Position numbers and translations under genes: made by a program
Notes under the pieces: model-generated
What the model saw: the letters and a program-made list of their open reading frames with translations, nothing else
Databases searched by the model: none
Told to the model about the DNA's origin: nothing
Assembly: GCF_013375535.1 (NCBI RefSeq)
Contig: NZ_JABXJG010000001.1
Location: forward strand, 992,001 to 1,056,000
Length of the DNA: 64,000 nt
Direction of reading: 5' to 3'
Origin: Sphingobium sp. 15-1
GTDB taxonomy: Bacteria; Pseudomonadota; Alphaproteobacteria; Sphingomonadales; Sphingomonadaceae
Part shown: positions 46,919-55,133 of the stretch, piece by piece
How the letters are laid out: each line of letters begins with the position of its first letter
Position numbering within the stretch: the stretch's first letter is position 1

Positions 46919-48581
46919 ATTCGGGCTTCATCCCCTCTCTGGTCTTGGCGGCCAGGCGCTGCGCCGTCTCACCCTCTGCAAAGACGGATGCTGCGCGCCA
47001 GGCATAGCGCGCTTCGTAACGCCGTCCGGCGGCCCAGAGCGCATCGCCCAGATGCTCATTGATGGTCGCATCCGACGGCGCGCCCGCCGCGGCCCGCTCC
47101 AGCATCGGCACGGCGGCATCGATGTCGCCCGTCACGAACTGCGCCCAGCCTAGCGAATCCGTGATCGACGCATCCTGGGGCTTCAGGGCACTGGCCTTTT
47201 TCAGCAACTCCACCGCAACATCCATATTCTGCCGCCGCTCGATCTGCGCATAGCCGAGATAATTGAGGATGGTCGGCTCGTCCGGGGCCAGTTTGGCGGC
47301 CCGCTCCAGCACCGCTCGCGCTTCGGTCCAGTGCGCGCCCTGTTCCAGCGCGCTCCCCTCGAACAGGAGCAGCGTCCAGGGGATGGCGTCGGCCGGATAA
47401 CGGGCCTGCGCGGCACGGAAGGCCGAGGCGGCGCCGTCAAAATCCTTCGCCTGCGCCAGCAACTGACCCAGCCGCACATGGCGTTCCGGTTCCGCATGGG
47501 GCACGACGGCCAGCCTGCGTGCAAGCGCAATCGCCTCCGCCCGCTCGCCCGCCGCCGCCAGCGCTTCGACCAGTTCGGCCTGCGCCAGCGCGCCATACCA
47601 GCCAGTGGCAGGCACCGCGCGCGCTTCCTCCACCGCATAGACCGCGTGACCGGCGCGGCTCAGCAAGTCGGCGGCGACGATGTGGGCGGCGGGACCGTCA
47701 GGGTCGGCAAAGGCGGCGATGCGCGCAAGCCGGATGCCCAGCGTTCCCGTGCTGCCGTCCGACGAAATATCGGACGCCAAACGAACAAGCAGGCGAGCGA
47801 AACCCTGCGCAGGCGTCAGGGCCTTGCCATGGAGCGAAAGCGCCCGACCGTTGGCGATCTCCATCCGGGCCTGCGCAAAATTCGCTTCGTCGTCCGGCAG
47901 GAGCGCCAATGCCTCCGCCTTCGCGCCGCGTGCAGCCAATTGTCCGGCGAAGAGCAGCCGCGACAGGTCCAGCTCTCCGGTCCGCAAGGACAGGGCGCGG
48001 TTGATCGCCGGCTGCGCATTTTCGCCATTGCGCAAGGCGAGAAGCGCCAGATGCTCGTCCAGATAGCGCCTCGCGAGCGATGCGAAGCGATCGGCGGGAT
48101 CGATGACGGGCGGCGCATATCGCCCCTCGCCCACTGAAATCCAGCTCCGCGTGATCGGCGCCAGAAAGGCGAAATTGCCCTCCGCCACCATCCGGTCGAC
48201 AAGCAGGCGAGCGGCCGGCCAATCCTTCCGGTTCAGCGCTCCGGCGATCTGGAGCAAGGTACCGTCCCGAGGCAGCAGGCCGTCGCTTTCCAGCACCGCG
48301 GCGGATCGCAGCGCCAGGGCCATGTCGCCGCTGATCACTGCCTGAAAATAGGAGCGCCGGGCAACTTCCAGGCTGGCGGGATTGCCCGCCAGGGCCATGC
48401 GATAGCTGTCCAGGGCAAGTCCGGGAGCGCCATCGCCATCGGCCAGGCGCCCCCGCATATAGGCGTGCAATGCGCTGCCGGGGTCCACCGATGCGCCCGC
48501 CATGGCGGGCAGCACCAGCATGATTGCAGCAAATGCCTGTTGAGGTAGGCGCCTACATGTTCGGATAGTTCGGCCCTCCAC
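46905..48581 (-). CDS. Secreted tetratricopeptide-repeat protein
   Basis: The roughly 558-residue protein consists mainly of helical TPR-like repeats. The clearest are near the C-terminus: LNYLGYAQIERRQNMDVAVELL, DSLGWAQFVTGDIDAAVPML and NEHLGDALWAAGRRYEA. The GTG at 48581 gives a plausible signal peptide (RRLPQQAFAAIMLVLPAMAGA) and overlaps the ETF-QO gene by 29 bases; the ATG at 48521 would shorten this signal. The function is unknown. TPR proteins act as scaffolds, often in envelope assembly. Confidence 0.82.
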   Translation of the reverse strand: MEGRTIRTCRRLPQQAFAAIMLVLPAMAGASVDPGSALHAYMRGRLADGDGAPGLALDSYRMALAGNPASLEVARRSYFQAVISGDMALALRSAAVLESDGLLPRDGTLLQIAGALNRKDWPAARLLVDRMVAEGNFAFLAPITRSWISVGEGRYAPPVIDPADRFASLARRYLDEHLALLALRNGENAQPAINRALSLRTGELDLSRLLFAGQLAARGAKAEALALLPDDEANFAQARMEIANGRALSLHGKALTPAQGFARLLVRLASDISSDGSTGTLGIRLARIAAFADPDGPAAHIVAADLLSRAGHAVYAVEEARAVPATGWYGALAQAELVEALAAAGERAEAIALARRLAVVPHAEPERHVRLGQLLAQAKDFDGAASAFRAAQARYPADAIPWTLLLFEGSALEQGAHWTEARAVLERAAKLAPDEPTILNYLGYAQIERRQNMDVAVELLKKASALKPQDASITDSLGWAQFVTGDIDAAVPMLERAAAGAPSDATINEHLGDALWAAGRRYEARYAWRAASVFAEGETAQRLAAKTREGMKPEYAAR

Positions 48582-50205
48582 CGCCTTCTGGCACGACCCA
48601 GTTGATGTTCTGGGTCGGGTCCTTGATGTCGCACGTCTTGCAGTGGACGCAATTCTGCGCGTTGATCTGGAAGCGGGGATTGCCCTCGTCCAGCCCGACC
48701 ACCTCATAGACGCCCGCCGGACAATAGCGTTGCGCCGGCTCGTCATAAAGGGGCAGGTTGTAGGAAATCGGGATTTCCGGATCCTTCAGTTGCAGATGGA
48801 CCGGCTGATCCTCCTCATGATTGGTGTTGCTCAGGAACACCGAGGACAGGCGGTCGAAGCTGATCACGCCGTCGGGCTTGGGATAATCGATCTTCCTGGC
48901 GTGGTCCTTGGTCCACAGCTTCTCGCAATCGGGCTTGTGCTTCATCGTGAACGGCAGGCCGATCTTGAGCGTGCGCATCCACATGTCGATCCCGGCCAGC
49001 ACCGTGCCGATGGTGTTGCCAAACTTGCTGAGCAGCGGTTCGGCATTCTTCACAAGCTGCAATTCGGTCGCGATCCAGCTCGACCGCAGCGTGGGTTCAT
49101 AATCGTCCAGCACATCGCTCGACCGCTCGGCGCGGATGGCCGCAAAGGCCGATTCCGCCGCCAGCATGCCCGACTTCATCGCGGTGTGCGTGCCCTTGAT
49201 GCGCGGCACGTTGACGAAGCCTGCCGAACAGCCGATCAGCGCGCCGCCGGGGAAAGCGAGCTTCGGGATCGACTGCCAGCCGCCCTCGTTGATCGCGCGC
49301 GCGCCATAGGACACGCGACGGCCGCCCTCCAGATATTTGCGGATTTCCGGATGCTGCTTCCAGCGCTGGAATTCCTCGAACGGATAAAGATAGGGATTGC
49401 GGTAGCCCAGCCCCACGACGAAGCCCAGCGCCACCTGGCCATTGGCCTGATGATAGAGGAAACCGCCGCCATAGGCATCGGTCAGCGGCCAGCCCTGGGT
49501 ATGGATCACCAGGCCCGGCTTGTGCTTGGCGGGATCGATGTCCCACAATTCCTTCATACCGATGCCGTAGACCTGCGGCTCGCTGTCGGCATCCAGCGCG
49601 AACTGGCGCTTCAGGATCTTGGTCAGGTGGCCGCGCGCGCCCTCCGCGAAGAAGGTATAGCGGGCGTGCAGTTCAAGGCCGGGCTGATAATCGGGCTTGC
49701 GATTGCCTTCACGGTCGATGCCCATGTCGCCGGTCGCGACGCCCTTTACCGAACCGTCCTCATTGTAGAGGATTTCCGCCGCCGCGAAGCCGGGGAAAAT
49801 CTCCACGCCCAGCCCCTCAGCCTGCTCCGCCAACCAGCGGCACAGATTGCCCAGCGATCCGGTATAGGTGCCCTTATTGTGCATCCAGCCCGGCGTCATG
49901 ATGTGCGGCATCGCCTGTTTGCCGCCTTTGGTCAGGAACCAGTGCTGATTGTCGGTCACCGGCACTTCCGCCATCGGGCAGCCCATGTCGCGCCAGTCCG
50001 GGAACAGCTCGTCCAGCGCCTTCGGATCGACCACCGCGCCGGACAATATGTGCGCGCCGACTTCCGAACCCTTCTCCAGCACGCAAACCGACAATTCCTG
50101 TCCGGCCTCGTTCGCCAACTGCTTCAACCGGATTGCCGATGACAGTCCCGCCGGTCCTCCGCCGACGATGACGATGTCATAGGGCATCGAATCCCGTTCG
50201 CTCAT
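48553..50205 (-). CDS. Electron transfer flavoprotein-ubiquinone oxidoreductase
   Basis: The 550-residue membrane-bound flavoprotein passes electrons from acyl-CoA dehydrogenases, via ETF, to ubiquinone. It has the FAD site VIVGGGPAGLSSAIRL, a central ubiquinone/FAD region with GCSAGFVNVPRIKGTH, and the C-terminal 4Fe-4S motif beginning CPAGVYE and continuing INAQNCVHCKTCDIKDP. It is the first gene of the leftward operon down to 42340. Beta-oxidation and branched-chain amino acid breakdown would use it and feed the propionate module. Confidence 0.95.
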   Translation of the reverse strand: MSERDSMPYDIVIVGGGPAGLSSAIRLKQLANEAGQELSVCVLEKGSEVGAHILSGAVVDPKALDELFPDWRDMGCPMAEVPVTDNQHWFLTKGGKQAMPHIMTPGWMHNKGTYTGSLGNLCRWLAEQAEGLGVEIFPGFAAAEILYNEDGSVKGVATGDMGIDREGNRKPDYQPGLELHARYTFFAEGARGHLTKILKRQFALDADSEPQVYGIGMKELWDIDPAKHKPGLVIHTQGWPLTDAYGGGFLYHQANGQVALGFVVGLGYRNPYLYPFEEFQRWKQHPEIRKYLEGGRRVSYGARAINEGGWQSIPKLAFPGGALIGCSAGFVNVPRIKGTHTAMKSGMLAAESAFAAIRAERSSDVLDDYEPTLRSSWIATELQLVKNAEPLLSKFGNTIGTVLAGIDMWMRTLKIGLPFTMKHKPDCEKLWTKDHARKIDYPKPDGVISFDRLSSVFLSNTNHEEDQPVHLQLKDPEIPISYNLPLYDEPAQRYCPAGVYEVVGLDEGNPRFQINAQNCVHCKTCDIKDPTQNINWVVPEGGGGPNYPNM

Positions 50206-50333
50206 AGTCCCTCCATCTTGCGGGCGCCGTCGGTTTTCCTCCCCAATCCGGTCGCCGCGCTACCCAAACGTTTTGACACAGAGGGCGATGAAGAAACTTG
50301 ACCACGGCGTCAACCTCTGGCCCAAGACAATCA

Positions 50334-51050
50334 ATGCGGGGATTATTGCTGGAAAATTCGGCGGAGGCCGCCAACGCCTATATGGGGTGGTGGAATCTGG
50401 CCGGCGTGGATTGCGCGGTCGGTGAAGAGCCGGTCGATTGGCTGCGCCCGGTTCAGGCGCCCGCCCCGCCGGCGATTTCGGTCCCCGACGACAGCCCGGC
50501 CCAGGCCAAACCTGCTTCCTATGAAGCTTTCCTGACCTGGCTTGCCGAGAATGCGGCGCAGCCGGAACGGCGGTGGCCAGGCGCCATGATCCTGCCGCAA
50601 GGTCCGACCAACGCATCCCTTATGGTGATCACCGACGTGCCCGATCCCGCGGACGTGGGCGCGGGAGCCTTGCTCAGCGATCGCGCGGGGCAGCTATTCG
50701 ACGCCATGCTGCGGGCGATCGGCCTGAAGCGTGCGGATATTCACCTGGCCTCGCTTTTCCTGTCCCGCCCACCAGGAGCCATGGTCGAGGCATCCGACCT
50801 GACGGCAGCCGCCGCGCGAATGCGCACCCATGTGATGCTTGCCGCGCCGCGTCGATTATTGTTGCTGGGCGACAGGACCATCCGCACCCTGCTGCCGGCG
50901 GAAGAAACAGGTTCACCGATTTTTAACCATGATGGCGGCACTTTACCCGTCTTCGCCACATTTCATCCGCGTTTGTTGCTTGGCCAACCCGCAGCAAAGG
51001 CGGAATGTTGGCGTGTTTTACAAGGTTTGATTGAGGAAATGCCCGAGTGA
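50334..51050 (+). CDS. Degenerate uracil-DNA glycosylase-fold protein
   Basis: The 238-residue protein follows the UDG superfamily pattern in its second half: LMVITDVPDPADVG in the place of motif A, GQLFDAMLRAIGLKRADIHLAS, LLLLGDRTIRTLL and ATFHPRLLLGQPAAKAECW in the place of the His-Pro motif. The usual GExPG motif and the four Cys that hold the 4Fe-4S cluster of family 4/5 enzymes are missing. It may bind DNA without excising uracil. The ATG at 50334 and the TTG at 50298 are both possible starts. Its stop overlaps the slt start as GTGA. Confidence 0.65.
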   Translation: MRGLLLENSAEAANAYMGWWNLAGVDCAVGEEPVDWLRPVQAPAPPAISVPDDSPAQAKPASYEAFLTWLAENAAQPERRWPGAMILPQGPTNASLMVITDVPDPADVGAGALLSDRAGQLFDAMLRAIGLKRADIHLASLFLSRPPGAMVEASDLTAAAARMRTHVMLAAPRRLLLLGDRTIRTLLPAEETGSPIFNHDGGTLPVFATFHPRLLLGQPAAKAECWRVLQGLIEEMPE

Positions 51051-52849
51051 TTCGCGCCGTAACCCGTTCGGCCTGCCTGGCCGCCACTGCCGTCGCCGCA
51101 TTGGCAACCATACCCGTAAACGCCGATACGGCCATTCCCGTTCCCGCCATTTCCAGGGACTTTTCTTCGTCCCCGCTCCAATTGAGCGATGCCGAGAGAA
51201 GCCGCTACAGCGCCATTTACATGGCTTTGCGCGACCAGAAGTGGACGGACGCCAAGGCGATGATCGCCGCGCTGGATGCGCAGGACGCCTTCCGCCCGGT
51301 CGCTCTGGCAGAGCTTTATCTGGGCAAGAATTCGCCCAAGGTCGAACTGTTCGAACTGCTCGACCTGATCAACAAGGCGCCATGGCTCGACAAGGCGGAT
51401 CAGCTTTCCCGGCTGGCGCAAAAGCGTGGCGCGACCATCTTGCCGACGCTGCCGCAGGTGCAGAAGATGGTATGGCTGGGCAGCGCGCCGCGCCGCGAAT
51501 ATGTGCCGGCGGTCAAGACCGACGCCTTGGCTCAAAATCTGGTCGGCCAAATCCAGCCCTTCATCAAAAATGATGACCCGGCCGGTGCCGAATCCCTGCT
51601 CCTCACCGGCGAAGCGGGCCTGACGCCGGACGGTCTGACCGAAGTGCGGCAGCGCGTCGCCTGGGCCTATTATATCGAAAGCGACGACGCCAATGCCCGG
51701 CGCATGGCGGCACGAGCGCTGGAAAGCCGCAGCGGCGGCGACTGGGCGGTTCAGGCTCATTGGACGACCGGTCTTGCCGCCTGGCGCCAGAATGACTGCC
51801 GCGCCGCCGCGCCCGCCTTCGGCAATGTCGCGGCGCTTGCAGGCAATAGCGATATGCGCGCTGCGGGCGCCTATTGGGCGGCCAGAGCCTATATGGTGTG
51901 CGGAGAGCCCGAAAAGGTCGAAGCCCTGCTGAAGACCGCCGCCCGTTCGGACGAAAGCTTTTATGGCCTGCTGGCGCGTGAAACGCTGGCGGTACCGTTG
52001 GGGGGCGCGTCGGCCACGCCGCGCTTCGGCGCCATGGAATGGCAGCAACTCAAGGACAGCCCCAATGTGCGGGCGGCCATTACCCTGTCCGCGATCGGTG
52101 AAAATGCGCGGGCCGACCAGATGCTTCGCTATCAGGCGAAGATCGGCGGAACCGGGCAATATGATGCCCTGCTTCGCCTGGCCGGTGCGCTGAGCCTGCC
52201 GGAAACGCAGCTCTGGCTTGCCCATAACGGTCCGGCGGGCAAGCAGCCGGGCAGCTTCGCGCGCTTTCCCGCGCCCAATTGGCGCCCAGACGGCGGATGG
52301 CGCGTCGACCCCGCGCTGATCTATGCCCATACGCTCCAGGAATCGGGTTTCCGCCGGGATGTCGTCAGCAGCGCCGGCGCACGCGGTCTGATGCAGGTGC
52401 TGCCCAGCACCGGCAATCTGATGGGGCTTGCCGCGTCCGACCAGTTGTTCGTGCCGTCGACCAATATGGAATATGGCCAGCGCTATCTCGAAAATCTGCG
52501 CGACATGAGCGCGACCGGCGGGCTGCTGCCCAAGGTGATGGCCGCCTATAATGCCGGTCCCCTGCCGGTCGAGCGCTGGAACAGCGAAGTGAAGGATAAT
52601 GGCGATCCGCTGCTGTTCATCGAATCGCTGCCCTATTATGAGACCCGCGCCTATGTGAACATCGTGATGCGCAATTACTGGATGTATCAGATCCAGGCGA
52701 AGGGCAGCGCGGACTCGCTGGCCGGCATGGCCCAAGGGCTGTGGCCTACTTTCCCGGGAGCCAAGGGCACGCGTCTGGTGCGCCTGACGCCGAGGACGCC
52801 GATCGCCAGCGCGAATGTCAGCGCCAGCATTGCGGGCGGTTCCGACTGA
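51047..52849 (+). CDS. slt: Soluble lytic murein transglycosylase
   Basis: The 600-residue periplasmic enzyme cuts the glycan strand of peptidoglycan. After a signal peptide (residues 1-25, ending near NADTA) comes a long alpha-helical superhelix, and then the C-terminal SLT domain with the catalytic Glu in [20 protein letters not shown], the LMQVLPSTG motif and [13 protein letters not shown]. The GTG at 51047 has GAGGAA 9 bases upstream. It is coupled to the UDG-like gene before and to moaB after. Confidence 0.94.
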   Translation: MIRAVTRSACLAATAVAALATIPVNADTAIPVPAISRDFSSSPLQLSDAERSRYSAIYMALRDQKWTDAKAMIAALDAQDAFRPVALAELYLGKNSPKVELFELLDLINKAPWLDKADQLSRLAQKRGATILPTLPQVQKMVWLGSAPRREYVPAVKTDALAQNLVGQIQPFIKNDDPAGAESLLLTGEAGLTPDGLTEVRQRVAWAYYIESDDANARRMAARALESRSGGDWAVQAHWTTGLAAWRQNDCRAAAPAFGNVAALAGNSDMRAAGAYWAARAYMVCGEPEKVEALLKTAARSDESFYGLLARETLAVPLGGASATPRFGAMEWQQLKDSPNVRAAITLSAIGENARADQMLRYQAKIGGTGQYDALLRLAGALSLPETQLWLAHNGPAGKQPGSFARFPAPNWRPDGGWRVDPALIYAHTLQESGFRRDVVSSAGARGLMQVLPSTGNLMGLAASDQLFVPSTNMEYGQRYLENLRDMSATGGLLPKVMAAYNAGPLPVERWNSEVKDNGDPLLFIESLPYYETRAYVNIVMRNYWMYQIQAKGSADSLAGMAQGLWPTFPGAKGTRLVRLTPRTPIASANVSASIAGGSD

Positions 52850-53376
52850 TGCCGATTGACGAAAGCCGCCCGTTTCTGCCGGTACGCATTGCCCTGCTGA
52901 CCGTGTCGGACAGCCGCACGGCGGCCGACGACCGATCGGGCGACATCCTGGCCGAACGCATCGCGGCGGCTGGCCATATCCTGGCGGCCCGCCATATCGA
53001 AAGGGATGAGCGCGCCGCCATCGTGGCCCGCCTTCATGCCTGGATCGACGATCCGCAGATCGACTGCGTCCTCACCACCGGCGGAACCGGAGTCACCGGG
53101 CGGGACGTCACGCCCGAGGCGTTGGCGCAGGTGCAGGACAAGGAAATTCCTGGCTTTGGTGAACTGTTCCGCTGGCTCAGCTATCAGACCATCGGCACAT
53201 CGACGATCCAGTCGCGCGCCACAGCCTGCGTCGCGCGGGGCACCTATATCTTCGCGCTGCCCGGATCGACCGGAGCGGTGAGGGACGCATGGGACGGCAT
53301 CCTCGTCAGCCAGCTCGACAGCCGTTTCCGGCCCTGCAATTTCGTGGAATTGATGCCGCGTTTGACCGAACGCTGA
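52849..53376 (+). CDS. moaB: Molybdenum cofactor biosynthesis protein B
   Basis: The 175-residue protein has the MPT-binding fold: [17 protein letters not shown] near the N-terminus and [17 protein letters not shown] in the middle, with [11 protein letters not shown] at the C-terminal side. MoaB/MogA proteins adenylylate molybdopterin or act in related steps of Moco assembly. The ATG shares one base with the slt stop (TGATG), so it is translationally coupled. Confidence 0.92.
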   Translation: MPIDESRPFLPVRIALLTVSDSRTAADDRSGDILAERIAAAGHILAARHIERDERAAIVARLHAWIDDPQIDCVLTTGGTGVTGRDVTPEALAQVQDKEIPGFGELFRWLSYQTIGTSTIQSRATACVARGTYIFALPGSTGAVRDAWDGILVSQLDSRFRPCNFVELMPRLTER

Positions 53377-53384
53377 ACCGGTGA

Positions 53385-53894
53385 TTATTTGGCAGGCGCC
53401 GGGTTGTCCTTGAAGAATTTCCCGGCTTCTCCAAGCATCACCGCCCACCAGTCGACCACGTCCGCGAAATTCTTCCGGTTAAGCCCGCCCACCGTCGTCA
53501 CATCATAGGCCAGGGCCAACGACCGATCGTCCCAAACGGACATCTGCGCGAACCTTTTGTCCTTGTTCCATTTATTGGCGAGCTCTGGCGTGTTGCCGCC
53601 ATCATCCTCAAAGCTCACCTGAAACTGCAGGGAGCCGCACTGGCGCCCTTGCTCGCATTCATAGAAATAGATCGTGTAATTATAGCCGCTGGCGGCGCTC
53701 TCAATCTTCGGATTGCCCGTCTGGCTGCTCTTGCCCAGGGCGGCCTTATATCCTTCGGCCTGCAAAGCCTGAACCACGCTTTGCGGATCGCTTGCGCATA
53801 CCAGATTGGCGCCGCAGGGTTCGGTATCCGCGGCCCAGCCTGGCAAGGCCAACGCCCCGATCCACAAGCCAGCGATAACGGCGATCTTCCGCAT
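53385..53894 (-). CDS. Secreted YbjN-domain protein
   Basis: The 169-residue protein starts with a signal peptide (MRKIAVIAGLWIGALALPGWA, cut near AADTE). The remaining sequence follows the YbjN/type III chaperone-like pattern: SVVQALQAEGYKAALGKSS, FYECEQGRQCGSLQFQVSF, and LALAYDVTTVGGL. Four Cys may form two disulfides. The function is unknown. It is convergent with moaB, with only 8 bases between stops. Confidence 0.8.
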   Translation of the reverse strand: MRKIAVIAGLWIGALALPGWAADTEPCGANLVCASDPQSVVQALQAEGYKAALGKSSQTGNPKIESAASGYNYTIYFYECEQGRQCGSLQFQVSFEDDGGNTPELANKWNKDKRFAQMSVWDDRSLALAYDVTTVGGLNRKNFADVVDWWAVMLGEAGKFFKDNPAPAK

Positions 53895-53952
53895 GACATC
53901 CCCCTGTTTTCTGCGCCTGGTAAGTGCCTTGGCCGGAACCCCTTGTCAATAT

Positions 53953-53967
53953 GTTCTCTTTATGTTC
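53953..53967 (+). promoter_or_regulatory. LexA (SOS) box, GTTC-N7-GTTC
   Basis: GTTC at 53953-53956 and at 53964-53967 with a 7-base spacer is the direct-repeat LexA box of alphaproteobacteria. It lies between TTGTCA (-35-like, 53944-53949) and CTAGTA (-10-like, 53967-53972), so LexA would block RNA polymerase. The ATG of the radical SAM gene is 10 bases after the box. Confidence 0.7.
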
Positions 53968-53977
53968 TAGTACGGAC

Positions 53978-55045
53978 ATGGCTGCGGAAAAGGGCAGAGG
54001 CGCGACATTGAACGGCGAGAGCCGCCGCTTCAACCTGCCTGAACGGATCGCGGACGGCGATTGGCTTGACGCCTTGGCGGAGATTGACGGCGCGCCGCCC
54101 AGACGGCGCACGGAGGTCACGGTCGAGCAGCCCCGCACGATCATCAGCCGCAACAATTCTCCTGACATCGCCTTCAGTCAGTCGATCAACGCCTATCGGG
54201 GATGCGAACATGGCTGCATCTATTGTTTCGCGCGTCCCACCCACGCCTATCACGATCTGTCTCCCGGCATCGATTTCGAAACCCGCCTGTTCGCCAAGCC
54301 CAATGCAGCCGCGCTGCTGCGCAAAGAGCTTTCCAGCAAGTCCCATCTGGTGTCTCCGATCGCCATGGGGACCAATACCGACCCCTATCAACCGATCGAG
54401 CGGGATTGGAAGATCACGCGGCAATGCCTTGAAATATTGTGGGAATGCCGTCATCCGGTCTATATCACGACCAAGTCGGACCGCATATTGCGCGACATCG
54501 ACCTGCTGGCCTCCATGGCGGCGGAAAGGCTGGTCGCAGTGATGATTTCGGTCACGTCGCTCGATCCGGCGACGGCCCGGACGCTGGAACCGCGCGCGCC
54601 GCACCCGCTGCGCCGCATAGAGGCGATCCGCCTCTTGTCGCAGGCAGGGGTGCCGGTGGTGGCGAGCATATCGCCTGTGATCCCCGCCATTACGGACCAT
54701 GAAATAGAAGCGCTCGTCGCTCGCGTCGCATCGGCCGGAGCGCGGAACGCGAGCTTTATTCCCGTCCGCCTGCCGCACGAAGTCGCTCCTTTATTCCGTG
54801 CCTGGTTGGAGGAACATTATCCGGACCGGGCGTCCAAGGTGATGGCGATCATCCACAATATTCGGGGAGGTCGGGACAATGACCCGAATTTCGGCAGCCG
54901 GATGCGCGGTAAAGGGGTTTGGGCCGACCTGATCCGCGCCCGTTTCCAGAAGGCGCGCAAACGGGCGGGCTTTACCGGCGAGCGGGTGACGCTGCGCACC
55001 GATCTGTTCCGCAGGCCGGAAGGTGACCAGATGATGCTCTTCTAG
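53978..55045 (+). CDS. PA0069-family radical SAM protein (SplB-like)
   Basis: The 355-residue protein has the SAM/4Fe-4S motif in GCEHGCIYCF (Cys-x3-Cys-x2-Cys) near residue 75, then MGTNTDPYQPIE and VYITTKSDRILRDIDLL. It is distantly related to spore photoproduct lyase and is of unknown substrate. The ATG at 53978 is used because the upstream in-frame start (53924) would place codons across the promoter and LexA box. There is no strong ribosome-binding site, so the mRNA may be leaderless. The SOS box suggests DNA-damage induction. Confidence 0.88.
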   Translation: MAAEKGRGATLNGESRRFNLPERIADGDWLDALAEIDGAPPRRRTEVTVEQPRTIISRNNSPDIAFSQSINAYRGCEHGCIYCFARPTHAYHDLSPGIDFETRLFAKPNAAALLRKELSSKSHLVSPIAMGTNTDPYQPIERDWKITRQCLEILWECRHPVYITTKSDRILRDIDLLASMAAERLVAVMISVTSLDPATARTLEPRAPHPLRRIEAIRLLSQAGVPVVASISPVIPAITDHEIEALVARVASAGARNASFIPVRLPHEVAPLFRAWLEEHYPDRASKVMAIIHNIRGGRDNDPNFGSRMRGKGVWADLIRARFQKARKRAGFTGERVTLRTDLFRRPEGDQMMLF

Positions 55046-55067
55046 GCAGTTTTAAAGATCGAGCATG

Positions 55068-55095
55068 CCATGTTCCTGCGGAGGCAGGAACATGG
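55068..55095. repeat. Solo arm of the GTTCCTGC palindromic class
   Basis: CCATGTTCCTGC-GGAG-GCAGGAACATGG is a single 12-bp hairpin. It is the only single-arm copy that I see, and lies between convergent radical SAM and dnaE genes, where it may terminate transcription. Confidence 0.75.
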
Positions 55096-55133
55096 CGGAT
55101 TATGGACCGCTCGAAGCCCGAACAGAAGGCAGG

